A stretch of 35,203 bases of DNA from CAYMKL01 sp964390805 (lineage in GTDB: Bacteria > Chloroflexota > Anaerolineae > VGOG01). Each line of letters starts with the position of its first letter. Positions within the stretch are counted from its first letter, which is position 1. The notes beneath the pieces were generated by a model. The model was not told where the DNA came from, made no database searches, and saw only the letters and a list, made by a program, of their open reading frames with translations. Where the stretch lies: the NCBI GenBank assembly GCA_964390805.1, contig CAYMKL010000074.1, forward strand, positions 1-35,203, in the 5' to 3' direction. The translations under genes were made by a program, and so were the position numbers. Below are positions 1-10,545 of this stretch, one piece after another.

Positions 1-51
1 CCCGTCCCCGGGCCGCCCCGGGGACGGGGCTCAGAGCTTAAGTTGACACAA
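1..51. repeat. Partial copy of a GC-rich inverted-repeat element
   Basis: The window opens inside the right half of the element that is complete at 11792-11862: a CCCCGGGGACGGGG palindromic core followed by CTCAGAGCTTAAGTTGACACA. Only this half is visible because the window begins here. Like the complete copy, it lies just beyond the 3' end of a minus-strand gene (argH). Confidence 0.8.
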
Positions 52-154
52 ATGATTGGTGTTGGCCGCAGTGATCACCTATGGCTATCTTCGCCGCCAG
101 GGGTTTGTCGTTTGAGAGGGCATCTGAGAATTCGACCCTCAAGACCTCGGAGGT

Positions 155-1528
<1,374 letters not shown>

Positions 1529-1622
1529 CCTTCCCCCTGGTGTGAGTAACAAGCCAACGAGTGGCGGGTAACGAGTTGGTCATTGCCTCGTTACCTCCCA
1601 GAACTTGAAACCCGAAACTCGA

Positions 1623-2870
<1,248 letters not shown>

Positions 2871-2888
2871 CGTTCGTTTCCTCCTCTT

Positions 2889-2921
2889 CACGTTTTACGT
2901 TTTACGTTTGACGTTTGACGC
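2889..2921. repeat. Reiterated short words between lysK and argG
   Basis: CGTTTTACGTTTTACGTTTG and two further ACGTTTGACG-like units are repeated head to tail. No hairpin or promoter is obvious. Similar word-repeat tracts occur at 1545-1620, 6497-6537 and 25320-25350. Confidence 0.6.
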
Positions 2922-2936
2922 ACCACGCAACACGTA

Positions 2937-3968
2937 TCAAACGTTATGTATCACTTCCCCCATCACCTCTATCGCCTGGTAAAACTCCTGCACGTGAATG
3001 TGTTCCTCCGGCGTGTGGTCGAGGGAGGAGTCGCCGGGGCCGTAGGCCACGATGGGGCAATCCCACACCGGGCCGACGGTGTTCATGTCGGAGGTGCCCA
3101 GCTTCAGCTTGAAGGTGGGACGTCCGTCCCTGGCGCGGATGGCTCGCAGGAAGGCTCGCACCAGGGGATTGTTCTTGCCCGCCTTGTAAGGCACGTCCTC
3201 ACCGCTGAAACCGACGGCGGCTCCGTTGGCCCGCTCTCGCATGTGTTCCTTCAGCGAGGGCACGTCCAAGCCGAAGGGGATGCGCAGGGTCATGTCCATG
3301 CTCACCTCTTCCTCGAAACCGCCGTTGTGCGCGGTGATGCGGTGCAGCGAGGAATCCAGGGTGTGGAAGCGAAAGCGCTCGCCCTGGTTGAACTCCTGGG
3401 CGTAGTCCATCAAGTGGTTCCAGAACGCGACGGCCCGCTCGGAGCCCGACGGCCCCTGCGCCGTGCTGTGCCGCGTGGGCGCGGCCAGGCGATAAGTCAC
3501 CAGCAGGCGGCCTTTGTAGCCCAAGGTCACGTGCTGCCACCCGCTCGGCTCGCCAATGATCGCCATCTGGGGAGAGAAGCTGCTCAGCAGGTAACGCGCC
3601 CCTTTTGAGTGTGTCTCCTCCTCCACGGCGCCTACCACCACGATGCGCTTATCTGGCAAAGGCCCCACCCGCGCCGCGGCCAAGACGAAGGTTGCCAGTG
3701 GCCCCTTGGCGTCTACCGCTCCCCGCCCGTAGAGGCGGCCATCCTCCAGATGGATGGGAATAAACCCCTCGACGGTGTCTATATGCCCCAGCAGCACAAT
3801 CTCCTTTTCACCCTCCCCTAGCACGCCGATGGCGTTGCCTACCGCATCCTGGTAGGCGTGAAAGCCCAAGGCCCTCATCTGCGTCACCAGGTAGGCTGCT
3901 ACCTCCCCCTCTTGCCCTGAGGGGCTGTAGATTTCCAGCATCTCCCGCAGAAATGTCAACTCATTCAT
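2937..3968 (-). CDS. lysK: [LysW]-lysine / [LysW]-ornithine hydrolase (M20 family)
   Basis: LysK releases lysine (or ornithine) from the C-terminal glutamate of the LysW carrier protein, the final carrier-bound step. The 343-residue product is an M20-family metallopeptidase. Visible motifs are LLGHIDTVEGF with the first zinc-ligand His and Asp (about residue 61), GRGAVDAKGP with the bridging Asp (about 85), and the general base and ligand in VGAVEEETHSKGARYL (about 114). The GEPSGW strand follows (about 139). The ATG at 3968 follows GGGGGGAAG. It stands between the methyltransferase pseudogene and argG in the same operon. Sequence alone does not tell whether it prefers lysine, ornithine or both; with two ligases and argG-argH in the operon, dual use is plausible. 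Confidence 0.9.
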   Translation of the reverse strand: MNELTFLREMLEIYSPSGQEGEVAAYLVTQMRALGFHAYQDAVGNAIGVLGEGEKEIVLLGHIDTVEGFIPIHLEDGRLYGRGAVDAKGPLATFVLAAARVGPLPDKRIVVVGAVEEETHSKGARYLLSSFSPQMAIIGEPSGWQHVTLGYKGRLLVTYRLAAPTRHSTAQGPSGSERAVAFWNHLMDYAQEFNQGERFRFHTLDSSLHRITAHNGGFEEEVSMDMTLRIPFGLDVPSLKEHMRERANGAAVGFSGEDVPYKAGKNNPLVRAFLRAIRARDGRPTFKLKLGTSDMNTVGPVWDCPIVAYGPGDSSLDHTPEEHIHVQEFYQAIEVMGEVIHNV

Positions 3969-4017
3969 CTTCCCCCCTTCGGATTATAGCACCTCTTCCG
4001 CTGTCCAGACGACGGTT

Positions 4018-4809
4018 CTATCCAGACATCATCTTTCTGGCGCCCACCACCGCTTCTCCCAAATCCTGCCAGTGAACTGCGACCTGCTCGAAGCCACACG
4101 CTTGCAGCGCCTCGATGTGAAACTGCCTGGGCAACCCGTCGTCGGTACCTTCCCACAGCTCCGTTTCGTACAGATCGGGCTGCTGCAATTCGTGCCTCAG
4201 GCTCTGCCAGAAGCCATCCCAGTTGTCAGCTCCTGTCGCGCCAAACGCCGCCTGTTGCTTCTCCGCCAGAATCTGCCGGTAGCGAGTTTGTATCTCTGGA
4301 TCTTCGCTGGCGACGTGGTCGGAGCTCAGTAACTAGCTGCCCGGCTTCAGTGCTTCATAGATGTGCCGGTAGACCTGTGCCAGGTTCTCCGTGTTCAGCC
4401 AGTGAAGCGCTGTGGCTGACATCACCAGATCGAACGTGCCCACGTAAGGCTCCCACCAGTCGGCCTGGCGGATGTCGGCCAGTACGAATTGAACGCGGTC
4501 GGCCTCTTCATTGACCACGTTCCGGCCCATCGCGAGCATAACAGGGTTGAAGTCAACAGCGACGATGTGAGCGTTGGGGTAGTGCCATAGGGCGCGGAAG
4601 GTCAGCGAGCCGGGACCACAGCCCAGGTCGAGAATTCTTGCCTTGTCCTCGCGCGGCAGATCGGCCAACCAGAGCATCAGGTCGAAGCGATAGACTCGTT
4701 GCGGCACGTAGCAATTCTGCATCGCCTCCCACCGTTCAAACCAATGCTGCCAATCCAGGTCAAAATCAAATGGGTTCGTGTCTATCTGGCAGAGGGAAGG
4801 CGCCATCAT
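4018..4809 (-). pseudogene. Class I SAM-dependent methyltransferase interrupted by an in-frame amber codon
   Basis: The first 158 residues contain the SAM-binding motif ILDLGCGPGSLT, then VAVDFNPVML and the motif around FDLVMSATALHWL, typical of small-molecule class I methyltransferases. The frame meets TAG at 4333-4335 directly after EALKPGS, the family's usual KPGG turn. It then stays open for 104 more codons, beginning LLSSDHVASEDPEIQ and ending ARKMMSG, which reads as a normal C-terminal half. A single substitution (for example TTG to TAG) would explain this. The ATG at 4809 follows AAGGA; a TTG five codons upstream is less likely. The substrate is unknown. It is an accessory gene inside the amino-acid operon. 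The alternatives to decay are a sequencing error or readthrough; nothing nearby suggests programmed recoding. Confidence 0.8.
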
Positions 4810-4840
4810 CGAATTCCTTATCAAGGCTGGCGGTCAAGCA

Positions 4841-5317
4841 TCAGCTCATTGCGCGCTGCAAATCGCGCATGTGAAGCAATTGATGACCATAGATGGCGGA
4901 GAGCATCATCTCCAGCGAGATTTCGCCCAGGGCTGGATGCCACCCGACGCGATCCAGGTCGTCCTCCTCCAACGTGTGCACCCAGTCCAACGTGGTCTGG
5001 CGAGCGACGGCGAGCGCAGCTAATAGGTCCTGTGGCGAGTGATCGGCCAGGCGCTTCTGTTCCTCCGCGTTAAAGGCATCGTAATCAAACCCCTCAGGCG
5101 CGCCTGCCCCGCCTGAAGCCACGCCCTGGGCCATGCGCCACAGTCCTTCCTCCGCCGACACGAAATGTGCCAGCAGGTCACGCACCGTCCAGGGACATGG
5201 ATCGGTGTACACTACCCTCTGCCACTGATCCGCCGTCAATCCGCTCAGAATTTCGTGGGTCTTTTGTTTGCCCTTTTCCAGTCTGGCAATCAACGCCTCC
5301 ACTCGTGGTTTCGACAT
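4841..5317 (-). CDS. DinB-like / maleylpyruvate-isomerase-type four-helix-bundle protein
   Basis: The 158-residue protein resembles the DinB / mycothiol-dependent maleylpyruvate isomerase N-terminal family. It has the early helix RLEKGKQKTHEILSGLT, the WTVRDLLAHFVSAEEGLW region, in which the His is a usual metal ligand, and a second His pair near the C-terminus in YGHQLLHMRDL. These proteins are often metal-binding thiol-dependent transferases, but most members are uncharacterised and no substrate can be named. The ATG at 5317 follows AAGGAGC. It lies about 20 bp after lysJ and about 30 bp before the methyltransferase remnant, so the two form an accessory pair inserted between lysJ and lysK in an otherwise coherent operon. 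Confidence 0.75.
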   Translation of the reverse strand: MSKPRVEALIARLEKGKQKTHEILSGLTADQWQRVVYTDPCPWTVRDLLAHFVSAEEGLWRMAQGVASGGAGAPEGFDYDAFNAEEQKRLADHSPQDLLAALAVARQTTLDWVHTLEEDDLDRVGWHPALGEISLEMMLSAIYGHQLLHMRDLQRAMS

Positions 5318-5335
5318 TTGTCTGCTCCTTCGCGA

Positions 5336-6541
5336 TCACAAAGATGCGGGCAAAACTTCTGCCACCCGCTCCACTACCGTGTCCACATCTTCCTCGCTGA
5401 TCACCAGCGGCGGCAAGAAGCGCATCACGATAGGCCCGGCCGACAGGGCCAGCACCCCTCGTTCCATCAGCGCCGCCAGATAGGGACCGGCCCGGCGCTT
5501 TAGCTCGATGGCGACCATCAGCCCCAGCCCTCGCACCTCCCGGACGAGGGGCGAGTCCAGGTCTCGCAGGCGGGAGAGAAAATAGCCCCCCAACTCTGCT
5601 GCTCGTTGCGGCAGGGCCTCTTCCTCGATAGTACGGATAGTGGCCAGAGCCGCGGCGCAGGCCAGCGGATTGCCTCCGAAGGTCGAGCCGTGCGCTCTGC
5701 TCAGTAGCTTCCCCACCCGCGATCCGAGCAGCACCGCACCCATGGGTATCCCGCCGGCGATGGCCTTGGCCAGGCACAGCATATCGGGCTCCAGGCCGTG
5801 ATGCTCACAGGCGAACATGCGGCCCGTGCGCCCGAACCCCGTCTGCACCTCGTCTACGATGAACAGCGCCCCCCGCTCCTGGCACAGCGCCTGCACCCGA
5901 CGCAAGTAGTCGCCACGGCCCGGCTTGACGCCTCCTTCCCCCTGCACCACCTCCAGGATGACGGCGGCCGTATCGTCGCCGATGGCCTCTTCGAGGGCGT
6001 CGGCATCATTGTGGGGCACATGCGCGAAGCCCGGCACCAGCGGCTCGAAGGGTTGGCGATACTGGGGCCGCCAGGTGGCCGACAGGGCGCCCATGGTGCG
6101 GCCATGAAAGCTGTTTTTAGCGGCGATGATGCCCGGGCGGCCGGCAACCAGCCGGGCGAACTTGATGGCCCCCTCCACCGCCTCGGTGCCAGAGTTGCAC
6201 AGAAACACTCGCTCCAGCCCCGGCGGCGCGATGCGCACTAGCTCGGCCTGCAGCTCCGCCCGGCGGTCATTGTAGAAGCTTTCGGGACAGGTGATCAGTC
6301 TCCCGGTCTGTTCCTTGATCGCCGCCACTACCCTGGGGTGACAGTGGCCGACGTTCACCACTCCATTCCCGCCCACGCAGTCAATGTACTCCCGCCCCTG
6401 GGCATCCCACACCCTGGCCCCTTCCCCCCGCACGATGACCAGGGGCCGCTTGGTGTACACCCCGCTGGTATAGCTGGCCTCCAACTCAACCCATGTGTTG
6501 ATTTGCTGATTTGCTGATTTGCCGGTTTGCCGATTTGTCAT
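5336..6541 (-). CDS. lysJ: [LysW]-aminoadipate semialdehyde / glutamate semialdehyde aminotransferase
   Basis: LysJ is a class III PLP aminotransferase that converts the carrier-bound semialdehyde to LysW-lysine or LysW-ornithine with glutamate as donor. The 401-residue product shows VRGEGARVWDAQGREYIDCV near the N-terminus, NSGTEAVEGAIKFAR for PLP phosphate binding, FIVDEVQTGFGRTG with the PLP-pairing Asp, and the Schiff-base lysine in LCLAKAIAGGIPMG. The start overlaps the lysZ stop by ATGA, a translational-coupling arrangement. Residues 3-15 (NRQTGKSANQQIN) come from reiterated CAAATCAGCAAATC words and are probably a repeat-derived extension not shared by relatives. Confidence 0.93.
   Translation of the reverse strand: MTNRQTGKSANQQINTWVELEASYTSGVYTKRPLVIVRGEGARVWDAQGREYIDCVGGNGVVNVGHCHPRVVAAIKEQTGRLITCPESFYNDRRAELQAELVRIAPPGLERVFLCNSGTEAVEGAIKFARLVAGRPGIIAAKNSFHGRTMGALSATWRPQYRQPFEPLVPGFAHVPHNDADALEEAIGDDTAAVILEVVQGEGGVKPGRGDYLRRVQALCQERGALFIVDEVQTGFGRTGRMFACEHHGLEPDMLCLAKAIAGGIPMGAVLLGSRVGKLLSRAHGSTFGGNPLACAAALATIRTIEEEALPQRAAELGGYFLSRLRDLDSPLVREVRGLGLMVAIELKRRAGPYLAALMERGVLALSAGPIVMRFLPPLVISEEDVDTVVERVAEVLPASL
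6497..6537. repeat. Reiterated words encoding the LysJ N-terminal extension
   Basis: Units of the form ATTTGCTG/ATTTGCCG are repeated about five times and are read in frame as the first residues of LysJ. The tract resembles the word-repeat tracts in gaps of this window. Confidence 0.7.
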
Positions 6542-7341
6542 TGTATCACCGTCCCCCTGCCCGCCAACGCCTGGCTGACGGGCGATTCGATCCGTCCGTC
6601 ACCGAGGATCACCCGTCTCACACCACCCTCCAGTGCCTCCCTGGTCCCCAGCAGCTTCCTCTTCATTCGTCCCTGGGCGTAAGGAAAGTGGGTCTCCACC
6701 TCCCCGCGCCCGATGGTTCGGATGAGTGAGCTTTCATCGGGGAAATCCCTGAGCAGGCCGGGGACGTTGGACAGCAGGACGAGGGTTTCAGCCCGCAGCG
6801 CTGCGGCCACGGCCGCTGCTGCCCGGTCGCCGTCTACGTTGACCATCTCTCCCTGGTGGCTGATGGCCAGCGGAGCGATGACGGGCGTGTAGCCGTGGTC
6901 GAGGAGCAGCCTCAGCAGGGAGACGTTGACCTGCTGGATGACGCCGCTCCACTCGCCGCGTAGCACCTTTCGCTTCCCGTTCTCCACGATCTTCAAAGCC
7001 GACTTCCGCCGTCCCGCCAGCAGCCGCCCGTCAGGCCCCGACAGCCCCACGGCGTTGACTCCCAGCCCCTGTAGCCGTTCGACCAGCAGCTTGTTCACCC
7101 GGCCCGCCACCACCATGGCGAAGATCTCCAGCGTCTCGCGGTCGGTGTAGCGGCTGACGTGGCCTGAGACCGAGGTGACGAAGCGGGGCGGTTTGCCCAA
7201 CTGCTCCGAGATCACGTTGGTCTCGTGCGAGCCGCCATGGACGAGCACGACCTGCTTGCCATTCCCAACTAGATGAGCGGTGTCGGCGCAAAGCGGCTCA
7301 ATGCCCAATCCCTCCACCCCGCCGATCTTGACGACAATCAT
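6538..7341 (-). CDS. lysZ: [LysW]-aminoadipate / [LysW]-glutamate kinase
   Basis: LysZ phosphorylates the carrier-bound aminoadipate or glutamate. It is a 267-residue amino-acid kinase of the ArgB type. The sequence begins MIVVKIGG with the nucleotide-binding Lys, has VLVHGGSHETN for substrate binding, and has NVDGDRAAAAVAAAL toward the C-terminal ATP site. The block LLAGRRKSALKIVENGKRK is basic, as expected for an enzyme that must dock the acidic LysW protein (family knowledge). The ATG at 7341 is preferred because it begins the first beta strand; a TTG eight codons upstream is possible. It lies about 27 bp after lysY, and its stop overlaps the lysJ start. Confidence 0.92.
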   Translation of the reverse strand: MIVVKIGGVEGLGIEPLCADTAHLVGNGKQVVLVHGGSHETNVISEQLGKPPRFVTSVSGHVSRYTDRETLEIFAMVVAGRVNKLLVERLQGLGVNAVGLSGPDGRLLAGRRKSALKIVENGKRKVLRGEWSGVIQQVNVSLLRLLLDHGYTPVIAPLAISHQGEMVNVDGDRAAAAVAAALRAETLVLLSNVPGLLRDFPDESSLIRTIGRGEVETHFPYAQGRMKRKLLGTREALEGGVRRVILGDGRIESPVSQALAGRGTVIQ

Positions 7342-7368
7342 ATCTCCCAATTTGCCAATCTCCAATCT

Positions 7369-8415
7369 CTAAACCGGATGCAACCCAGGAAACTCCAACC
7401 CGGCCGTCTCCGCAAAGCCGCACATCACGTTCATCGCCTGCACCGCTGCGCCGGCCGCTCCCTTCATTAGATTATCCAGGGCGGCGATGACCACCAGCCG
7501 GTCGCTCCCCTCCTCCCTGACGAAACCGATGTCGCAGTAGTTGGAGCCGGCCAGGATCTTGGGCTCCGGGTAGCGATAGAATCCCCTGCGGTATTTGACG
7601 ATGCGGATGAAGGGCTCGTCGCCGTAAGCCTGGCGGTACAATCGCCAGGAGTCCTTGTCGCCTAAGCGCCGGCCGTCCTCTGTGAGAAAGCAATGCGCTG
7701 TGGCCAGTGCCCCGCGTACCAGCTCCACCGATGTGACCGACATGTGGATGTCGGGCCATCGCCGATCGAAGGTCAGTTCTTGCAGCAGTTCGGCCCTGTG
7801 CCGATGGTCAGTGGGGGCGTAAGAGCGGACCACGTGGCTGCGCTCCGCGTGGTGGGAGGCGCGGGTGGGTTTGGCGCCCCCCTCCGAGGAGCCGACCTTG
7901 ACCTCCACCACTGTCTTGCCGATCACGCCAGCGCGATACAGCGGCCACAGGGCCAGGTTGATGACGGTGGCGTTGCAGCCCACGCCGCTGACGTAGCGAG
8001 CTTCCCGAATCGCCTCTCGATGGAACTCCGGCAGACCGTAGACGAAGCGGGGCAGCCATTGGGGGGCTGGGTGCTCCCAGTCGTACCAGAGCGGATAATC
8101 AGCCGGGTCGTGGAGGCGGAAATCGGCGCTCAGGTCTACGATTCGCTCGGCCAGGGCGGCGAATTCCTCGATGCGTGGCGCCACCTGGCCGTGGGGAAGG
8201 GCGGCAAAAAGCACGTCGCACGGCTCTAGCTCTTGCAAGCGCACCAGGCGGAGGTCTGTCCTCCCCCTGAGGTTGGGGTGCAAGAAGTGAGCCGGCTGCC
8301 CGGCGTAGCTCTCTGAAGTGGCTTGCCGCACCTCTACTTCGGGATGCCCCAGCAGCAGTCGTAGCAGTTCCCCTCCGACGTATCCCGACGCGCCAACGAT
8401 GGATGCGTTCAACAT
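7369..8415 (-). CDS. lysY: [LysW]-aminoadipate-6-phosphate / glutamyl-phosphate reductase
   Basis: LysY reduces the acyl phosphate made by LysZ to the semialdehyde with NADPH. The 348-residue product is ArgC-like: IVGASGYVGGELLRLL is the N-terminal Rossmann loop, YVSGVGCNATVINLALWPL contains the catalytic Cys, and the C-terminal half holds the His-rich KPTRASHHAERS segment. ATG 8415 (MLNASIVG) is favoured over an upstream start at 8439 because it follows AGGAGAG and matches the family's N-terminus. A 130-bp structured gap separates it from the second ligase gene, unlike the near-zero gaps elsewhere in this block. Confidence 0.93.
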   Translation of the reverse strand: MLNASIVGASGYVGGELLRLLLGHPEVEVRQATSESYAGQPAHFLHPNLRGRTDLRLVRLQELEPCDVLFAALPHGQVAPRIEEFAALAERIVDLSADFRLHDPADYPLWYDWEHPAPQWLPRFVYGLPEFHREAIREARYVSGVGCNATVINLALWPLYRAGVIGKTVVEVKVGSSEGGAKPTRASHHAERSHVVRSYAPTDHRHRAELLQELTFDRRWPDIHMSVTSVELVRGALATAHCFLTEDGRRLGDKDSWRLYRQAYGDEPFIRIVKYRRGFYRYPEPKILAGSNYCDIGFVREEGSDRLVVIAALDNLMKGAAGAAVQAMNVMCGFAETAGLEFPGLHPV

Positions 8416-8437
8416 AGATACACTCTCCTGCCTAACC

Positions 8438-8523
8438 AAAAAGGCGCTCCACTGTGGACAGTTCGCTACAGCCCCCGCATCGGGGCGCTTAGCAGCAACA
8501 CTGCTCCTTGGGCTCGCGCCTTT
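8438..8523 (-). promoter_or_regulatory. Structured intergenic RNA with U-run upstream of lysY
   Basis: Read on the minus strand, AAAGGCGC (8523-8516) can pair with GCGCCUUU (8447-8440), which runs into a short U tract, a terminator-like outer stem. The same GGCGC can instead pair with a nearer GCGCC at 8488-8484. Two small hairpins (AGCAG/CUGCU and GCCCCG/CGGGGC) lie inside. This suggests an internal attenuator or processing site, but no leader ORF or known riboswitch core is recognised. Confidence 0.4.
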
Positions 8524-8545
8524 GCCTTTTTACCAGTTTCCCAAT

Positions 8546-9394
8546 CTACCGATTTACCATTTGCAACACGTAATCAGTCATCCTGCCCGCGATGTCCACG
8601 TCCACCGCCTTCGCAGCGCCGTGGAACTCGGGTGTGTGATTCACCTCGTTGACCAGCAAGTGACCATCTTCGGTCTCCAGAAGGTCTACGGCCAGGATGC
8701 CCCCGCCCACTGCCTGGGCCGCTGCCAGGGACAGATCCCTGATCTCTGAGCTGATAGGGCAAGGCAAAGCCTCCCCGCCGCGAGCGGTGTTAGTGATCCA
8801 GTGGGCGGAGCGGCGGTACATGGCGTACGCGACTTCCTTGCCGATCACCAGGGTGCGGATGTCTCGATCGGGCTTGTCCACGTATTCCTGGATGTAGAAC
8901 ACGCTGTGCACTGGCCCACCCAGGGTGGCCTTGTGCTTCAGGACGGCCTCGGCCGTGTCCCGGTCGTTGACCTTGCTCAGCAGCCGTCCCCACGAGCCTA
9001 CGGCCGGCTTCAGCACCACCGGGTAGCCCATCTCCTCGATGGCCCGCAGTGCCGTCTCAATGTCAAAGGCCACCACAGTGCGCGGCGTGGGAATGTTGTG
9101 TCGGATCAGGGCCATGCTGGTCAAGACCTTATCGCCGCAGGTGTAGACCACCTGCCAACTGTTCACCGTCTTGATCCCCCAGCCGTTGAGGACGCTGAGG
9201 GCGTAGAGGCCCCGGCTGTGGCTGATGGCGCGGCACCAGATCAGGTCGTATTTTTTGGCTAACCCGTTGGCCTGCAATCGGAGGGCCAGATGCCGCTCGT
9301 CCAGCCGGTCGTACTCGACTCCCCGCTCTTTCAAGGCCCTGAAAATGAGCTTCTCTTCCACGCGGATGCGGGAGCAAAGGATGCCTAGCTTTAC
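8546..9394 (-). CDS. Second LysX/ArgX-type LysW ligase (ATP-grasp), start codon damaged
   Basis: This RimK-like ATP-grasp ligase is a paralogue of the preceding lysX. It ends in LLVNEVNHTPEFHGAAK where LysX has CEVNHTAEFRNSIAPTG, so it is a candidate for the glutamate-specific ArgX; that assignment is inference. Motifs include KPAVGSWGRLLSKV, IQEYVDKPDRDIRTLV and HWITNTARGGEA. The N-terminus homologous to LysX (KLGILCSRIRVEEKL) begins at codon GTA 9394-9392, which overlaps the lysX stop. No ATG, GTG or TTG lies in this frame upstream. A G-to-A change would have turned an overlapping GTGA into GTAA. The alternative is an internal GTG at 9361, which loses the first beta strand. Confidence 0.85.
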   Translation of the reverse strand, partial: VKLGILCSRIRVEEKLIFRALKERGVEYDRLDERHLALRLQANGLAKKYDLIWCRAISHSRGLYALSVLNGWGIKTVNSWQVVYTCGDKVLTSMALIRHNIPTPRTVVAFDIETALRAIEEMGYPVVLKPAVGSWGRLLSKVNDRDTAEAVLKHKATLGGPVHSVFYIQEYVDKPDRDIRTLVIGKEVAYAMYRRSAHWITNTARGGEALPCPISSEIRDLSLAAAQAVGGGILAVDLLETEDGHLLVNEVNHTPEFHGAAKAVDVDIAGRMTDYVLQMVNR

Positions 9395-10269
9395 CTTCCC
9401 GGTTCCATAGCAGCCACCTCCAGGGCTTGTCCTGAGCCCTGTCGAAGGGCATAATCAACGATGCGACCAGCGATATCCACCCCTGTGGGGGCGATGCTGT
9501 TGCGAAACTCCGCCGTGTGGTTGACCTCGCACACCAACAGGCGGCCATCTGCGTCCTCCAGGATGTCAACAGCCACCACCCCGCCTCCCACCGCCTCAGC
9601 CGCAGCACGGGATACGTGTTCGATTTGAGGAGTAATAGCACAGGCAGTGGCTTCCCCTCCCCGCGCCGTGTTGGTGATCCAGTGCGGCGCGTGGCGATAG
9701 ATGGCCGCGATGACCTCGCCGCCAACAACGAAGCTGCGGATGTCGCGTCCGGGTTTGTCAACGTACTCCTGAACGTAGAAGATGGAATGACGATAGCCAC
9801 CGAGGGTGTGCTTGTGTTCCAGAATCGTCTCCGCCGCGTCGCGATCGTTGATCTTGGCCAGAAGTCGTCCCCACGAGCCATTCAGGGGCTTCAACACCAC
9901 CGGGTATCCCATCTGCTCGATGGTCTCCAGAGCAGACTGGGCGGTGAAGGCCACCCTGGTGCGCGGCGTGGGGACGCCACGCTTAGCCAGCGCCAGACTG
10001 GTCAACAGCTTGTCGCCGCTGGTGGCGATGACCTCGTAGCTATTGACCGTGCGCAGCCCATTGTCGCCCAGCAGCTTGCTGGCGTACAGGGCCCGCGAAT
10101 GGCTCAGGCAGCGGACGAGCACCAGGTCGTAGCCGTTGATGGCCTCCGAAAGGCCCAGGGTGATGGCGTTGGCGTCAATTCTTTCGCCATCCGCCCTCCG
10201 GTCGCTCAGGGCCTTGAAGATCAACTTCTCCTCGACGCGAACGCGAGAACAAAGCACACCCACCCTCAT
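9391..10269 (-). CDS. lysX: LysW-aminoadipate ligase
   Basis: LysX attaches the alpha-amino group of aminoadipate (or glutamate) to the C-terminal glutamate of LysW with ATP. The 292-residue ATP-grasp protein has MRVGVLCSRVRVEEKLIF at the N-terminus, KPLNGSWGRLLAKINDRD, VQEYVDKPGRDIRSFVVG, HWITNTARGGEATAC, and the metal-binding CEVNHTAEFRNS. The last part resembles Thermus LysX (EFKNSV..TGVDI), which is why I call this copy LysX. It starts four bases after the lysW stop. The C-terminus is odd: after VDYAL, the residues RQGSGQALEVAAMEPGR come from an inserted dispersed repeat (9420-9453). Confidence 0.93.
   Translation of the reverse strand: MRVGVLCSRVRVEEKLIFKALSDRRADGERIDANAITLGLSEAINGYDLVLVRCLSHSRALYASKLLGDNGLRTVNSYEVIATSGDKLLTSLALAKRGVPTPRTRVAFTAQSALETIEQMGYPVVLKPLNGSWGRLLAKINDRDAAETILEHKHTLGGYRHSIFYVQEYVDKPGRDIRSFVVGGEVIAAIYRHAPHWITNTARGGEATACAITPQIEHVSRAAAEAVGGGVVAVDILEDADGRLLVCEVNHTAEFRNSIAPTGVDIAGRIVDYALRQGSGQALEVAAMEPGR
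9420..9453. repeat. Dispersed CCTTCGACAGG..CAGGACAAGCC repeat inside lysX
   Basis: On the minus strand this reads GCCCTTCGACAGGGCTCAGG followed by ACAAGCCC. The same family of short palindromic repeats occurs at 14833, 15406, 17877, 20418, 29061 and 33580. Here it is translated in frame and forms the C-terminal tail of LysX. Confidence 0.8.
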
Positions 10270-10273
10270 CCTA

Positions 10274-10438
10274 TCATTCCCCCCAATCCTCCTCCTCTTC
10301 GGGAGCCAGGTCCAGGACGATGGGACCCACGCCCATCACCTCCAGCTCGACACCGCAGTCGGGACAGACCACGATTTCCCCCACTTCCGTATCTGGGGCC
10401 AGCTCCAGTTCAGCAGCACACTCGAGACATTCGATCAT
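10274..10438 (-). CDS. lysW: Amino-group carrier protein LysW
   Basis: LysW is the small acidic protein whose C-terminal glutamate carries the intermediates of lysine/ornithine synthesis. The 54-residue product has the zinc-finger pairs C4/C7 and C25/C28, many Glu/Asp residues, and the invariant C-terminal EDWGE. A longer frame starts 30 codons upstream, but ATG 10438 follows GGAGGTG at ideal spacing, and the upstream part is the terminator hairpin. It is the first structural gene of the operon, directly behind a leader-peptide attenuator, so carrier supply and pathway enzymes are controlled together. Confidence 0.97.
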   Translation of the reverse strand: MIECLECAAELELAPDTEVGEIVVCPDCGVELEVMGVGPIVLDLAPEEEEDWGE

Positions 10439-10467
10439 CTTGACACCTCCTGATTGTTTTGGGTAAC

Positions 10468-10508
10468 AAAAAAGCCGACTCTCCAATACGTATGTCTGGA
10501 GAGTCGGC
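10468..10508 (-). terminator. Attenuator terminator before lysW
   Basis: The minus strand shows a perfect 12-bp stem, GCCGACTCTCCA (10508-10497) with TGGAGAGTCGGC (10485-10474), an 11-nt loop and six U (10473-10468), about 30 bases before the lysW ATG. Bases 10504-10495 (ACTCTCCAGA) are also perfectly complementary to TCTGGAGAGT at 10586-10577 inside the leader ORF. The two pairings exclude each other, giving terminator and antiterminator forms. Confidence 0.93.
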
Positions 10509-10545
10509 CTATAATGGCAGTTTGCCAAAGATAATTACGTGAGAT

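Noticed and set aside
3965..4156. A 63-codon minus-strand ORF between lysK and the methyltransferase
   Set aside because: It is a different frame of the methyltransferase's C-terminal half, Arg-rich, with no family resemblance.
4018..4809. Pyrrolysine or other recoding at the methyltransferase TAG
   Set aside because: The family needs no special residue at this turn, no downstream structure stands out, and no pyl genes are seen. Mutation or error is simpler.
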